From: Tubulanus polymorphus
Lineage: Eukaryota; Nemertea; Palaeonemertea; Tubulaniformes; Tubulanidae
NCBI RefSeq assembly: GCF_964204645.1
Contig: NC_134029.1
Location: 3,667,001 to 3,731,000, forward strand
Length of the DNA: 64,000 bases
Direction: 5' to 3'
Below the pieces are notes generated by a model. The model searched no databases. It saw nothing but the letters and a program-made list of their open reading frames with translations, and was not told the DNA's origin. The position numbers and the translations under genes were made by a program. The stretch's first letter is position 1; each line of letters starts with the position of its first letter. Shown here one piece after another: positions 17,017 through 30,900 of this stretch.

Positions 17017-17601
17017 CTCTTGATTATACAGAAACAGTGTTAATCTAAATCCGTTCGTGAACCATTAATTAACTATAAGAGGATTGTATTTTGTACGGTA
17101 ATAAAGTCCGCAGCGGGCTGACGAATATTCAACCTTGTTTTACATTCGTTTCTCCGTCATGAGAGATCGGCTGTTCGAAGTCATGGGGTAATATAATTAC
17201 CACGAAGCGTTGGAAGGAGCATAAGCATTAATCTCTTATGTGAAATAAGATAAAACCAAAATGGGATTCGTTTATGTTGATCAAAAGAATCGCGAGGCAT
17301 CATCGAAATTCATTTTCTGAACAGTTTTCCATCTAGATTTCAAACGTATTAATTTAGGTACGGAATATGAAGGGTTAAATCACAAAACAATACCAGTTAT
17401 TCAGTTGAATCGGTTTTGATTCAAGTGGAACAAATCCACCTGTAAACCAGTACAACTGGTATAATATAAAACCTATATAATCGCATACTGTGAAATGCCA
17501 TACAGCAAACACAGTGTATTTTCCTACACTTTTTGAGTGGTGAAATGTAAATATTTCACATTTCATATAACATATTGAAACCAGTACATCTACGAGATAT
17601 A
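17017..17601. other. intergenic, 3' of OATP 2
   Basis: Contains AATAAA at 17100-17105, 84 bases past the OATP 2 stop codon, a good candidate polyadenylation signal. Nothing else is recognised. Confidence 0.5.
17100..17105 (+). terminator. polyadenylation signal of OATP 2
   Basis: AATAAA 84 bases after the stop codon. Confidence 0.55.
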
Positions 17602-18992
17602 ATGACGACAGCCTTACCTGAATTGGTAGGTACATCACTCCGCATTTAACACGTTAATTTCTTCTTTAGTAATCAAATTTGTTTTTCAATTTCATACGTA
17701 TTTCAGTTCTACAATTGAAGGTTTTTTTATGATAATCTAACGCTTCCCATATTTTGTTTTTTACGAATTAGTCAAATTGAGTTCATTCTGAGGTTTTTCT
17801 CTCATTTCACAGAGCAAATCAAAATATCCGCAGGTAGCATGCGCGCGATCATCTTCAGTTTCCGGTTTCACAACTCCGTCCGCTACTGAGGTCGTACATC
17901 CTGATCTGGCTAGATTATTGCGTAATCGTCAAGGTATGAAGAAGGTTTGGGTAATGACCAAAATTCTCGTTTATTTTGAATTCTACTTCGACATTTCGAA
18001 GGTGACCATTTAGAAAAAAATAGAGAAGACATTGCACCAAATAAAGATCGATGAAACTCGTCAAGTAGTTATTATCCTTGTCCATAATAAGCCCGAATGC
18101 AGCCTCTCTTTTGGGTTTGGGGTTGCGAATTGACGAAAATTGTTGCTCGATGGTTTGGGGAAATTTTTGAAAAAAAAATTCATCCATCTGTCTATCAGTG
18201 TATGTGGTTTTTTGCTACTTTTTTCTGGTGTTTTTTGCTGGCTATTCCGTTTTCAGGTATTTTTAACATTACGGCGTGTACTATCTATTCCAGAAACCGA
18301 ATCAGCGCGTCAAGGATGGTATTCCCTACAGAGAGCGAGGAAGAGTCACAGACCTGCGTACGTGAAAAATTTCCCCGACCACGCATTGAAGTCGTGGTCG
18401 GAAGCGTCGATAACACGAGGTCCCGAGAGCATCGCTTCGGAGAAATACTACACGGCACTCACGTATCCCAGAGCGAAACCAAACGGTAAAAACAAACGAT
18501 CGAAACGTGACCGAGAATTGAGCACGCCGAAATATTACACAGCAATGACAATCAGACCTCCGAAATCAACCGCGAGTCCGCGCTTTAACGCGCTGAATCG
18601 AGGTTTTTACGGATCTATCCCCGATTGGTTCGATCGACCGAAAAGCGGGGAGTTTCCTACGAAATCGATGGATTTTTGGTATAACGAAGTAAACAAAAAG
18701 TAGGCAAAATCGCTGTTCGCTGAACAGATAACTACAAAAGTTACCGAGTATTGGAGTATTGAACGATGAAATGCATTCTTTTTCTTCTTTCAGGCCAGCG
18801 CTGAATCGACCCCCGCCGTTTGTGTATCTCCCGCACCCGACCCCAAATCCCGACTTGGAAAAGCTTCGATATCGACCGCCGAAAAATACTACGATGTTTT
18901 ACGCATCGAATCCACCTGTTCCCAACAAACACTACATGGTCTGTCCGGAATGGCCGTCCGAGAAGCTCAATAGACCTCAGTACGATCGATAG
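17602..18992 (+). CDS. uncharacterised basic, Pro/Tyr-rich protein
   Basis: Four exons join in frame: 17602-17625 (a 24-base first exon, MTTALPEL), 17813-17933, 18294-18699 and 18794-18992, giving 249 residues. The last three are supported by clean GT-AG sites, matching phases (0,1,2) and continuous coding bias. The first is inferred from an ATG and a donor in the right phase and is less sure. The protein has no signal peptide or membrane helix. It is rich in Arg, Lys, Pro and Tyr and contains two copies of a short K/PKYYTAxT-like unit (SEKYYTALTYPR and TPKYYTAMTIRP), then a proline-rich end with several RPP/NRP motifs (LNRPPPFVYLP, RYRPPKNTTMF, KLNRPQYDR). Such short repeated basic Tyr/Pro units are seen in axonemal microtubule-associated proteins, but no family is recognised. 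AATAAA at 19222-19227 may end it. It converges with the gene at 19283-21287. Confidence 0.6.
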
Positions 18993-19221
18993 ATGTCACG
19001 ACATGCAGAATTCTGCGAGATGCGGAATCAAAGTTCGTTTCTCCACGAAATGTAAAATCCGCACGAAAAATGGGACATGTTTTTGGGATCGAAGTGAAAA
19101 TAATGTCGCGAAGAACGAAGTCTTCATTTCAGGACACTTTGCCGCCTCTCGTCGTCTACTTAATCGTGGTCAAAGTAATCAAAATATTTTACGTTGTTTG
19201 TGTTTTCAATTGATTTTATGG

Positions 19222-19227
19222 AATAAA
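19222..19227 (+). terminator. polyadenylation signal
   Basis: AATAAA about 230 bases past the stop codon of the plus-strand gene ending at 18992, and just before the end of the convergent minus-strand gene. Confidence 0.45.
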
Positions 19228-19282
19228 ATATAATAGTTGAACGATGATGATGGAGAATAACTCATAAAAAATATACAGAAGA

Positions 19283-21287
19283 TCATTCAGGTCTTGCCGG
19301 AGCTGGGCCTTTTTCGCACGCGCCTGAAAATAAGAAACCGCATTTACTAGTTTGCTCCCATATCAAGGTAAACGTTCCTATATTTGAGATTGGTGATACC
19401 TACCAGTGGCGGGAATGGCGGGAAGGTCATCATGGGGGTTACGTTTTGCAGGCATTAGATCAGGTGTGAGCGAAACTTCAATGGATGGCGTTTGTGGAAG
19501 TTTTGATTTCGGATCGCGGAAGGCGGACGGTCGGACCCAATTTGATAGTTTCAGTTTTCGATGATTTCGAGTCGGTTTCCATTTGATGACGCCGTTACTA
19601 GAATCGACTGTATATTTTTGCAGCATGAATCCAATCGGTAAACCGGTTTGTCCCTCTCCGCCCTTGAACGAGCGGGATATTTCCTGTTTTCCGATATTTA
19701 CCCGGATATTACAGTCCGTCGCAAAGCACACGTCTTGTGCGATGTAGACTTTGTTTTTGTCTTGCAAGACTACAACAACAGAAAGACGAAAGAAGAGATG
19801 ATACCGAAGAAATCAGAGATCGGGATGTATATAGATTGAGCAGGTGCTGTCCACAAAAACCATTAGACCCGAACATTTCAGAAGTAACATCTGTCCGTGG
19901 TCTAATGCATGTGTCAATGTACATCAATATACAATATTACGAACGCAATTATTAAGATCATCATTTTGTTTCGTCACGAACCTGGTGAATTCATTTCAAG
20001 CGATAAGGAATTATCATTTGATATAGATTCGACTGTATATCTCGTACAGTTTGATATGGAAACTTCGATTGATTTCAGAATTCCGTCCTTGACGTCCGAC
20101 ACTTTGTACTCGTACGCCTGGTTGTAGGCGATTGGAATGTGTTTTGGCGGGTTGACCTTCGACAAAAAACTACGGCTATCTTGAGGCGATTTCTTGATGA
20201 AGTCTTTCAGAGGTCCTGCCACTCGAAACGTTCTCGGGCTTCGTCGAATGGCGTCTATTTTCGAAGGTTTGTCCTTCGTTAAAACCGAATACATGCCATA
20301 CATGTGCGCATCCTGAATGAATGGAATAGCTGTATGGTCTTCACCTGCAATATTCATTCGGATATTAGATTGATGAATTCATTGTGAAGTGAAGTAGATA
20401 CTTGTAATTTTGGGTAACTTTAAAATTAGTCAAAACGTTCAAAGGGAGATAGCGTCTATTCAATAGATCATCAGGATTTTCCGTATTTTATCAAATAATT
20501 GTATCAAATAATTAGGCCTGTGTTTCAACTTTGTCGTAGATTTCTGCCTGTCAAGGAGTTTTTCTTAATTCACGGTTCAGAAGGCTCTTTACGTAATCTA
20601 GCGTATTCGTGTCGGATTTCTATAGACTTACCAAACAGTTGGCAACCTATTTCAGCACGAACCAAATTCCACGCAAGTGAAATATCTAGTTTATCAAGTC
20701 CCGTAAAAATACGGGTATCCATGAGTGAAAACATTTTTTTCACCAGCCGAAACTTCTCAGACTTCTCGGAATGGCGTGCGTGGATGCGGTTGTCATGGCG
20801 CTTTGCAGACTTTTGTTTCTATGGTTGCACATTACCAGACACCAAACCTTTCACTTTTAGCGTGAACAAAACCTTCCACCAGCGTAATCGGTGCCTGCAG
20901 CATGGTAGTGTTCTATACTTATTCTTATTTGGAACGACTACATAACACATTGATGTTTCTTTGGTATTCTGTTAGGATGCTGCAGCGCGACAATTCAATA
21001 TGGCTTTGAATTAAACCATGGACGGATAATCTAGTTTATACAACCATGAATGAACTAAAACCAAATATATTTCAATTTCTGAGTGTCTTACTACTCGATG
21101 TCGTTGTACAATTTTTGTCACCTGACACGGCGTGCCGTTAACGAGGTACCTAATGGATCAAAATTGCGTGACTAACGTCAATGTACTGCCTGTCTGTTAG
21201 CCGACAGAAAGTGTTTAAAAAATAGCTTACTTTTAACGCTGGTATCGCTGCGGGATCCCGTGGAGAATTGACGTTTTGCCGTGCCAT
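19283..21287 (-). CDS. uncharacterised multi-exon protein
   Basis: A minus-strand gene assembled from splice sites and phase. Exons: 21287-21231 (MARQNVNSPRDPAAIPALK), 20894 to about 20836 (APITLVEGFVHAKSERFGV), one ending at 20632 and starting between about 20806 and 20777 (contains MFSLMDTRIFTGLDKLDIS), 20344-20048, 19769-19404, and a 41-base last exon 19323-19283 ending PAPARPE. The last four exons fit perfectly in phase (1,1,1). The link between the second and third does not resolve by eye, so the second exon's end and the third's start are uncertain. The product has no obvious membrane segment. It is basic and rich in Ser, Lys and Pro toward the C-terminus (WKPTRNHRKLKLSNWVRPSAF). No family is recognised. 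Its position next to another unknown basic gene suggests nothing firm. Confidence 0.5.
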
Positions 21288-21416
21288 GTCTTCCGTTTTT
21301 TCGCTTTTTATATGTTTGCCTTGTGTTTTACACAACCGCTTGTACCATGTCGCTTTGGTGGGAATCGCTCTCTACGTTAATGGACGCTGATTGAGGGTAA
21401 AATCTGATTACTTCGT

Positions 21417-21944
21417 CTAGTTACACTCGAGATCAGAGAGAAACTCGACGATCGAAAAACGTGCCCTGGTTAGTCTTACTGATTGTTCGTCACCCGGATC
21501 ATACTCGCCTGTGGTGGGCTCGATACCGCGACCGGTGGAGATCATGACCCGCGGTTCAATTCCTTCAATACCATCAGGAAAACATTGCTTCGTTAAATCC
21601 ATCCGGGCACTGTAGACGATAGTTTCAAAAATTGTGTATCTGTCAATGTAGTTTCTATACCAGATGACTCGGTTTAGGTGGTGAATGCAGGCGCCTCTTT
21701 TAATTTTATTGTTTATGGGTGAGACGGCAATCATTACGGTTACGATTCCAGATTCCACTGGGTATCGTTGCTTTACGATCAATGAAAAGTTCATGTGAAT
21801 AGGTTCCATTTTTACACGTCGTGTAAAAACAACCGTTGGGAAAATAAGTGTTGTAAAGAGCAAAATATACCGAACATTTGTATATGATTGAATTGGGCTG
21901 TTGGTGCCAATAGACTCATAAATTACTATAAAATGCATTTTCAT
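21417..21944 (-). CDS. hypothetical single-exon open frame, 175 codons
   Basis: An ATG-started frame of 175 residues on the minus strand, long for AT-rich non-coding DNA. It contains one hydrophobic stretch (YILLFTTLIFPTVVF, about residues 27-41), which could be an internal signal anchor, and an acidic/Gly-rich C-terminal half. No known domain is recognised, and there is no clear polyadenylation signal. It could be a lineage-specific gene, an exon of a larger gene, or chance. Confidence 0.25.
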   Translation of the reverse strand: MKMHFIVIYESIGTNSPIQSYTNVRYILLFTTLIFPTVVFTRRVKMEPIHMNFSLIVKQRYPVESGIVTVMIAVSPINNKIKRGACIHHLNRVIWYRNYIDRYTIFETIVYSARMDLTKQCFPDGIEGIEPRVMISTGRGIEPTTGEYDPGDEQSVRLTRARFSIVEFLSDLECN

Positions 21945-24900
21945 TTTCTAAATGAAACGCGCCCGGATTTTATTACGAAGCTTTACAATTCCGTCCATCG
22001 ATCGACCGACTAACCAATCAGAAAACCCAACTTAGTCACGTGATATCGTAAGTAAAATGAAGAGGCATTTAAGTGTAATCAGTCGGATTACAATGAGAAC
22101 GATCATCACAGGGAATCGAGTTTTACAGCATGTTATATTGCTATGGTAAATCAAATTCTGAGATGATATTGCGCACGACAAATTGCTGTTTTTCTAAGCC
22201 ATGCTGGGTACATTAATGATACAGCACTATACGACCCTCTTGTGTCTGGAGTAAAAATAAATTGTTTTTCAACTTATTCAAATCCGAGTCATCGTTGCTT
22301 TGCCAACATAATAGACGTCGTCTTACGGGTTTGTGCTTTTCCACGTGACTACGCCATATTGGTGGTCAAATGATAAGTGATTCACATGACGCATACTCAA
22401 TGTTGTAAATTTCCCGATTATCTAAAGTATGCATGCCGAGTCTTCAGCACTGATTGGTTAAGAAACTATGACGTCACGTGCAAGATCTCTATATTTGAGC
22501 AAGACGTGTATACGACATTCTCTTTTGAGAGGTACATTGTACACCTGTTGCATTTTTGCTTCTCATGAAACGGCTATCATCGCCGCATCATGATAAACGA
22601 ATAGGAAATCCTGACAGAGCAACGCACGTGATAAATAAAAGAAAGATTTATCGTATAATCCACCATTGCGGACAGTCACCGAGCAACACACGCATTATTA
22701 ACGATGAGCACCAGTGTTCTATCTAGTACGCGCATTTCTCTCTTCCCTCGCGGGTGATAATTATATCATTGACAGATGTTTGTTTAGCTGACCATACATT
22801 TCATAATCCGTGTCCGCAGCCGTAGCCGCAATCATGCCACAAGTGATTAACAAAGCTAATTACCACGCGGAAACGTCGTTTACGAACACCGGAACGTTAA
22901 CAACAAATTGATTTCTGGGAATTCATTTTGTTTTGTTTTTTAGTTTGTTTTTCTCTTCATTGCATTATAGCTCTGGTTTTCACTTGTTTTTCAATCAAAC
23001 ACGATGCGCAAACTCTCTCGGGAGAAGTAACTTCGCTGCTGATTATATGCGGTCGAATGGATAATTGCTTCGTGGTTCGTTACAAGTAGTACGTATTTGT
23101 AGACAACTTCCAAAACAGATTTTCTTCATTCATGGCCAATAATGTCTTATAGGTCAAATGTGAAAATGAAAATTTCGTCGGCTTCACGATAAGAAGTCCT
23201 AATTTTCTACATCAAAGAAATCTCTTCGGGCTTCTGATTTTCAGTTAATTGCTCATAATGAATCATTCAAACGAAATCCGTAACCATGGGTAGAAAATAG
23301 AAACGCGGTAGTAAATTTCGTGCATTAAAACCTATTGACAATCATGCATGAACTGAAGAATTCGATAATCCTTATGAGCATGATTTGATATTTCTGAAAT
23401 TTCTCTCCGTGTTGTTGCTCGTCTTGTGCGCGTAGGCAGTGACAACTGGATTAATTCGATCTGTCAGCTGTCAATACGACTGTTTTCTCTTCTTTATAAC
23501 TTCAATTTTATCAATTTGGACCACACGATATGAGCGCTTGCGTTTAACGGCGGAAAATACAACGAAATAAAATGAATATTGCATTCACGTATTCGAAGGA
23601 GAAAATTTGTAAATTTCAAAACACTCAAATTCATCAATTCATCGCAGCAACAAATGCATATTTCATCGTCTTTGTTTAATGAAACGAAACGTTCTATTAT
23701 TGGCTCATTTTTATCATATGATAGACCTATGCTATTATTTCGTATATTTGCTGCGATTACTGGATCGCTTGGAGCGCATTTAACGGCTCAATGGTGCAAG
23801 GGGAATCATTGCTTCTGATAGCGCAGTTGACGGGTAGTAGCTTTACCACCGAGAACGTTACTAAATGATAATAATAATAATACATCGCTCTAGGTGTTAC
23901 GAGTATCATCGACTCAGAGTGGTTGAGAGTAGGTTTGATTTGTAAGAAAGCAGCTCTGTTCGACCGATGGACCGTGTTTGCGCTATTTGATCAATTAGAA
24001 TCGGTGGCGTACGCTCAGGATTCGGTGGTGTTTTCCGACGACAATATGCACGCGCCAGTGCGCTTACTATAAGCAATCGTCAGAATACTAATGGAAAACA
24101 ACGAAATAACAGTACACGCCATCGCCGACATTGATTTCAAAATAAGCTATTTGTAGATATTTGAAAAACGCGCGTTGAATATGGATAATACAACTATTTC
24201 AAATTCAAGGTAAGACGATGACACATTTATAATTCTGAAGAACCTCTTCCATCGTTTTGTTTTATTGTTTATTCTTTTTTACACTTGTAATAAGAAAATA
24301 ATCGAATAATTGAACTGTATACGCGGAGGTTTGTTTAAGCGATGAATATTTATTTTGTTATACATCGAACGCATGAACAGAATTTATTCGGTATCGAGAA
24401 CTCCGTCTGTAATCAAGTTACGAAGCGGTATTTGAAATGCTGCAGGCTTCGTCGTTTACATTCGTTCGCTTGGCTGTCTTTGGAGAAGAGCTCTGCAAAC
24501 ACGCAGAAAACACTGTATCTTTATTATGACTTACGCGGTTTCGTAAGAGAACGGTTCGTATTAACGAACGAAAGGGTTGATCAGCTTTAATCAACGGCAA
24601 AAAGTCTATCTATGTGTAGAAATAACCTCAAAACGCGTGAATCTGTTTATTTTGATTAAATCTTTCTAAAATGTAATTATAATCTCATACATACAAAACA
24701 CGCTTAATGAACCCAACATATCTTAATCTGTATCTGTATCGATTGTTCTTGATGAATTTTTCAAAACGAATTCTCACCGAAAACATAATTCCCGAACGAA
24801 TTCCGAATTTGAAAGCGACTATCACTCACGCAATTTCATTTTTAGGTAAAGACACTCTCGAGTGACGTTCTAATACACGTTCACTAATTGACCCGAGGGA

Positions 24901-27900
24901 CCGTTGTAAGTTGAACGAGACGGTAGCGATTCACGATCTAAGGTGGAATTGTACTTGTTTTTTATTTCGATGTCGGCAGTATATCGTCGATGACGTGCGT
25001 CGCTTATAGCTTTACACCCACACCGAGACCCGACGGTTGATTCGTCGAAAAAACCTGTCAGAAATAGATGCCACCGCGTGATGGTTCTCTTTGTGACGAT
25101 TTCAGTCGTGAACATATTTCACCCAGACTAACTATACAGTAACGATATATTGATGTCTCTGCAATGCACTAATGAAAGTTAGATTGTCCGTTGCGCGACC
25201 ATTAACTAGTCTTCTTCGGTGGTACATATCTAATTTTGCGGCCAACCACAACTTGACATATATATTCAGACTGGTGTTAATGGGTGGCTAACCATTGAAT
25301 AGACTTAGGTCTCATTCACACTTCGTTTCACCCTTTTCTTTTATATTCATCCAATATAAGACGCCTCAACTCCGCCACTAAAAGATTTTTCTTTCTCATT
25401 TGCATTGTGTCATTAGTGTCGAATTATCTTTGGTTTTATCGACGGCACGCAGTTGTTTTCTGATGAAAATCTCTCCGACGAAAATAATAAAGATCTGCCC
25501 GTTTTATCTCATCGTGGCTGGGATTCGTTATCGATGCATACATCGTTTGATAAACCGCCAATTACATATTCAAAAGCAGACGGTATAGTCGCCTGCGAAG
25601 AGATGCAGGGATAAAGAGTTAGTCTGCACAGAATAAGTCCAATTACATGTAGATTCGCTGAAGCGATGAATGCTCTCATTTTTCAATTTCATTTTTTCCC
25701 GAGAATGGATCGAGATGAAAATGTCAGCACCTCGAAACATAGTCTTTTCAAACGAGAGCCATTTGCGGCAACGGATATCTAAAACGCGCTTGCCATCATC
25801 AAAGGCCGTTCCGATATGAAATATTCGCCAGTGACGTCCTCGAGACATTTTTGGGCTCATTCCATATGTTACGTCTTATTCTTTAGAAAGATCAAGTCTG
25901 CATAGAAAGAAGGTTTTCTAAGATGTTGCTGCAATCTGTCTAAAATAAAGGTATTCGGTCGATATTTTTCAGCCAAAAATAGAAAATACGCGCACATACA
26001 AACACATCTCTCATATCAACATCATTGGACATATTCTACAGTGTTTCTATTAATCTCGTTCATTTGCAGTATTCATAGCCATTCGATCAAATAGAATCTC
26101 AATCTATCAATTAATTTGTGTCTAAAATATTCATAAAATGATAAGGATTTTTGGATATTTTCGAATGACGATAATTAATAAGATGAATTATTGAAACGCA
26201 AGTTTATGGGGCGTAACTTACGATAAAATTAATATAGTTCGCAATGATTGCATGTATGTATGCGGCGGAGGGATGGACGCTCAGGTACCTTAGTAATCTA
26301 TGTGCCCACTTTACCGATACTGAAGGCCACATTGAAGCCATCTTGTTTTCTCCAATCACCGGTAATTACAAATCAGGTTCGTTGAACCAGCGCCACGAAG
26401 GGTTTGGCATTATACACTAACTAAAAACTTAGCTGTAACGACGCTAGGACTTCCCCTGCAAGCACGAACTGAGCTAATAATAAGCGGAGAAGGTCCGTTT
26501 CTACAACGAAATGAATGACTAAGTCATAAAATATCCATTGATGTGGAGAAATTGATATTGAAATAGCCAATGGGCACCGCAGAAAACATGTACTAATGAA
26601 GGATCATTTTCTCGACTCAACGCGTGGCGAAACAGAAGGTATACCATCGTAAGAAAATGACTTGTGCTTCTACATATTCGGAAAAATCAAAATATACATG
26701 AATGTTATGATACAAATTCAATTTGATTCCAAACGATTTGACACGTCTACCGGTAAAGATATGCTTCCGCTGACTTCCTCATTCGATCAACGGCTCGTGA
26801 TATCGCGGAGATTTCAATTTGTTTCGTTACGTACGTATACAATTCGCACCTGCCCGTAAAGTGTTCCTCGGGGCATCGTTTACGTCACAGCAGTGAGGAA
26901 AAAACCGAATGATCAAAAAGCAGGCTCAGAGGTGTATCGTTAGCATTTTTTGGGAATAGGGGAGATAGAGATAGATGTAGTTGTAGAAGTGCTAAGTTTT
27001 ATGAGCCACTGTCTAATAGTGATGAAGAAAACCTAATTGTATACATGATGGGACGGAGACGTATTGCGTTAATCCGAGGCAAGTAGAAAGATTTTCCTAT
27101 AAAATCCTTTTGCAGTAAAAGCCTGATATTTTGCTAACGAAATGATTTACAGAATGTACGTGAAACGATTAGCCCGAATGACTGCAGTTTACAGTTTTCT
27201 TCGCATTATCACGGAGCGAATTAATGAAATATCGATAATAGGAAAAAGCTGGTATAACATTCCTAGTCTTTAATGTCAATGGCATAATAAAGTAGCATCA
27301 TGCTGTCATTGACGGTGGCGAGGAAATGTTTGTCATGATACCCCTTTCCGGTACAGCACCTACGGTTACATTCAGCCTGACCGCAAATATGTAGAGAATA
27401 TCCTGAAGGCCAGGGGTTGGTACTTTTCAGTGTACGATAAAGAAATCCAAGAAAGTTCGCTGTATTTCAGCGATCTCTGCCCTTAGTACATCTAATAAAG
27501 AAGATTTGGGCAATAAATCATTATAAAATGATTATGATCTTTTAGATCCGTCAAAGTGACGTTTATATTTTGTGATATGATTTACTGCATTGATTTCAAT
27601 GTGTTCTAAAAGCAATTTTCAAAACCTGAGTTGATTTGTCAGGTGGTTGATTCGATCGCAATAGGAAGAGGTAGCATGATTCATGATTCTATATCAAATG
27701 TGAATAAAGCCAGCTTTTCTTAACGATAAGTGGAATTTTCGGTAGATCACGAGCAACAGCAGCGAAAAGTTCGAATAAAAATGTGAACTTCGAAGGGAAT
27801 AATGTATACGTCACCCAGCGGAAAAGAAACTTGAGAAACCGTTGTTTTAGCAAATTGCTTCGTAATATGTTTCATGTGCTTTAAAATCAATCGAACCAGC

Positions 27901-30900
27901 AATACGATTTCCCCGAGGAAGTCTATGCGAGAGGAAGGCGGTCACTTCGAAATACATGAAGTTATACATACTTGCATACTCACGTGTATGTTGGACGTAC
28001 TGAATCTAAACGTTGATTATCAGCTTTATGAGAAAAAATTAATATACATTTCTATGTTCGGTACTTAGAACGTTTTGTTTCTTTCCAACGGAAAAAACCA
28101 TCTTCAGCGTATGCGATGATTTCTATTGGGTTCTTAACCGAGAGATTACTATCGGTGTGTGATAGATTTGATCAGTAAAAACAACCTATCCTCGGGCTAT
28201 TTCGACAATTGAATCATATGCCTAACTGCCTTGAAATTGGATTTATGAATTGTAGCAAGGCGAGCGAGCCTTTTCGCTTTTCATTATTGCATTAAACTCT
28301 TTTAGTTTCACGTGAGACAAATCAAATTAGAACGCGTTTTCACGTCGTTTCCTACAAACACTGACCGCATCTTGTTCGATCTCTTCGTTACGAAAAAAGA
28401 TCTACGAATATCGCATGTTTCCGTAATAAAATTACAGCCGTACTGAGGCGTGCGTAAACACTGCGAACTAATCAAAAAGTTTGAAAAGGTTTTTGATTAG
28501 TTTCTCGTAATACTCGTACAATGAATTCCCCATTTCGCGTGTGGGAGCTTCAACGTAAATAATCGGGATGGCGATATTATTGGCTTTTTCAAAAAATGTG
28601 TGTGCGAGTAGATCAATTATTTATCCGATCCTTATTCTCGTTCGCTGGAAAGATATTCCAACGACAAAATCAACGCTTTTCTGTCATTATTTCCATCGTC
28701 TTAAACGAGTCCGTTAATGGTTTCATTAAGTCCAAGGTTGTCGGGCATATACGCATTCAAGAAAGGATGCGTCTTGCGCAATTTAACGGAATTTAATAAT
28801 GAAATAACTGAAAATAACGTGTAGGTGCCGTCAGTGATATCACGACGACATATGGATACCAATGATATTTCTATTTACGAAGCAAATTTACACACGAAGA
28901 AGCTTCAGTTTCTGGACGATAGCTTCAGTGATAAATGCGATGGCTGAAATGGATGTGGAATTAGCTGATCGGTCGGCGCTGATCTCGAACTCCACGCTGA
29001 TAAACCGCGATAAAACGGGTTCACGCTCTCATGTGTAAATATGTAAGCGGGGCTGATCGACTCGTGTTAAACCCCTGTATCAAACTGATAATAGACTGAT
29101 AATTATCACACCTCAGCCGCTGTACGGACCGCAGATTCACAGACAGAGGCGATATCTCAATTTCCTAGAAACCTGTGTGGAATTCACGCTTTAACTATTC
29201 TATCGAGAGGTAACGCTAATTGAACGCCTTCGATGGCTTCCAGATAGATTTGTGCACGTAACGAACCCTCTAAACCGATATTTTCCGAGAACCCATAATG
29301 AAATGGTTTAATTTTGCAATTCAAAGATTTTTAAATTCTTTATTGGACGAGTAGCGGTTAATACATAGCTGAAAGCTTATAAGATTAAGATTAATTTTCA
29401 ACTTTTATCGTCAACGAATTTCTTGCCTTTATTTCATTTGCTTTCACGTAGGCCTACGCGCACAGGTTAAGGCTCAGTGTTGATGGAACGTATTTCCACA
29501 AATCAGACTGCGCCGTATTTGCCTATCGACATTTTCGATCTCATAAAACGCGAATCGTGTGAGCTAGGTCATCGCACCGTGTTAACCACCGTGTTAAGAC
29601 TTCAATTCGAATCGAATCTTGCTCGAGCGACGTTGAGCTGGCAAATCAATTTCGCGCACAAAAACGGCACCGCTGTTGTCATGATCGCGTCACGATAGCT
29701 TATAGACGGTGGAAATATTCGATTCTAAGTATCTTTCAAATCACGTCGAATAGAGTTTGAAGGTTGGTAACGAGTGAATCGATTTAAAGACAGTGTACAG
29801 ACACGGTGTTCTGGAGCCGAGATCAAAAAAGAAGATTTTTTTCTTATAATCACTGATGATCATAAGAAAATTACCATGCAAGTAGGGAACAATGAAGGGA
29901 TTTTTGGTGGATCTCTGATAAAAGAAATGGTCGATTTTTTCTGATCCCTTCATTCTGTTCCCATCGGTATCGGCTATTTCCGTGCATGACGTTCTCCTTT
30001 ACCGTACAATATTGGCATAGTAAGGAGCGTTCTATGGTCTCCCGAGCACTCTGCTCAACAGCTCAACGTCGTCATATAAGCTTCCCCCGTGGGCTACTTT
30101 ATCAGTGGCCATGCATCAATTCTTGCTACTAATTTCAACTGAAACACTGATAGATGACAACCACAGGGAAATGAATCCATCTAATGCAAGTCGTCACCAG
30201 TAAGGTTTTCTAGCTTCCCCTTTCATCTGTCGGGAGCTAAGCGCGCCGTTGCTTCTCTTCTTTTAATTCTGTCCATGGTCCGGGTTTTTGCTCGGACTTG
30301 TAGAGAGAACGGAAGCTCGTACTTCGTTTGTAGTTCCATTCAATTCGGACGACAAACGATGGTATTGATATATTTTTCTTCAGATTTGTAGAAGTTTTGT
30401 CAACGAGGATCGTTCGCAAAAAGCCAAAAAGAAACCGAATGATCACTCATCCTTTGACGATCTAGCTGCTATAGCAGTAAACAAACGTGAGCTGCATAAA
30501 AACGTCCGTGCAGACCCGGGTTTTTATTTGCTGTCGGTTTTATTTGATCGCATCTAAAACTAATTTCTGAAGGGCTTTTGGACAATTGCTGCGACAAATC
30601 TCTTGATCCTTTTACTTCCGAGTCGGTTATAGCAAACACGAGAGTCATATTTTTTTTAGTTACGATGGTAGATACAAGAATGATCCGTTTGAACTACATT
30701 TGAACTACATGAACTAATTCATTTAGTAATTATATATTTCTATATACCTAGATAATGCAGCCTGGCGTAAATTTCAGACACCGATGTTAAGTTGAATACG
30801 ACGTCGGTTAACACTGTTGGAAGGAAAAACTATTTTGCAATAATCCAAGTCAAATCTATGACCATAAGTTTCCCAAACATGGGCACCGACGGCACTTAGG

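Noticed and set aside
20499-20945. 148-codon plus-strand frame
   Set aside because: It is antisense to exons of the minus-strand unknown gene, which have matching splice sites and phase.
21480-21580. tRNA-like B box (GGTTCAATTCC)
   Set aside because: No matching A box or cloverleaf could be formed around it.
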